Positions 52,476 through 53,094 of a stretch of DNA of 53,094 nt are shown piece after piece (the first letter of the stretch is position 1; each line of letters opens with the position of its first letter). The notes under the pieces are model-generated. The model saw nothing but the letters and a program-made list of their open reading frames with translations, was not told the origin of the DNA and ran no database searches. Both the position numbers and the translations under genes were made by a program. This DNA comes from Nitrospiraceae bacterium (GTDB lineage: Bacteria; Nitrospirota; Thermodesulfovibrionia; UBA6902): assembly GCA_003599025.1 (NCBI GenBank), contig QZIL01000025.1, forward strand, positions 1-53,094. The letters run 5' to 3'.

Positions 52476-53094
<619 letters not shown>

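Overview
The window is a bacterial chromosome segment of about 53 kb, densely coding, with most genes on the minus strand. It reads like an anaerobic or microaerophilic, Gram-negative-type organism: a secreted multihaem cytochrome c, an acyl-CoA dehydratase activase cluster, a coenzyme B12-dependent ribonucleotide reductase, a CooT-type nickel protein, a split methylmalonyl-CoA mutase and a type I-E CRISPR locus. I would place it tentatively in Nitrospirota or a deltaproteobacterial lineage; this is inference from gene content, because no rRNA is present.

Layout. 1-3 kb: a redoxin-like protein (cut by the window edge) translationally coupled to a cytochrome with 15 haem-type motifs, then a Memo-family protein. 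3-11.9 kb: housekeeping genes (dnaB, rplI, a GlcD-like oxidase, mscL, cooT-like, a lipoate/octanoate transferase, trpC, argB) and membrane proteins. 12.3-17 kb: a class II ribonucleotide reductase carrying an in-frame repeat insertion, followed by an accessory patch (DUF3820, a HigBA-like toxin-antitoxin pair with a clear promoter/operator, a nuclease-like gene remnant, DUF488, GIY-YIG). 17-26.5 kb: envelope and regulatory genes (VIT/VWA protein, zinc-ribbon membrane protein, PAS protein behind a sigma-54-type promoter, ECF sigma/anti-sigma pair, an M16 peptidase pair, a DsbA-like lipoprotein). 27.2-32.7 kb: tRNA-Gln(CUG), tRNA-Glu(CUC), leuB, two different aspartate-semialdehyde dehydrogenases in tandem and an SAH/MTA deaminase. 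32.9-36.3 kb: a three-gene acyl-CoA dehydratase activase cluster. 36.7-50.2 kb: a nearly complete propionate/methylmalonyl-CoA module (pccA, pccB, mce, split mutase, meaB, sucD, sucC, prpE) and fabD. 50.3 kb to the end: a CRISPR array of 35 repeats, a short leader, cas2e and the 3' part of cas1e.

How the genes work together. PrpE would activate propionate to propionyl-CoA, PccAB carboxylate it to methylmalonyl-CoA, Mce epimerise it, the two-subunit mutase (protected by MeaB) convert it to succinyl-CoA, and SucCD recover ATP or GTP while releasing succinate. The order fits propionate oxidation but could run in reverse.

The most unusual structural signal is a dense population of short palindromic elements carrying GTCATTCC...GGAATGAC cores. 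Several have consistent full lengths (132-138 bp and 153-155 bp) and recognisable terminal inverted repeats. They occupy most gaps of the propionate locus, one is inserted inside another, and one supplies the stop codon of a gene. Other repeats have entered coding sequence in nrdJ and in the signal peptide of an M16 peptidase.
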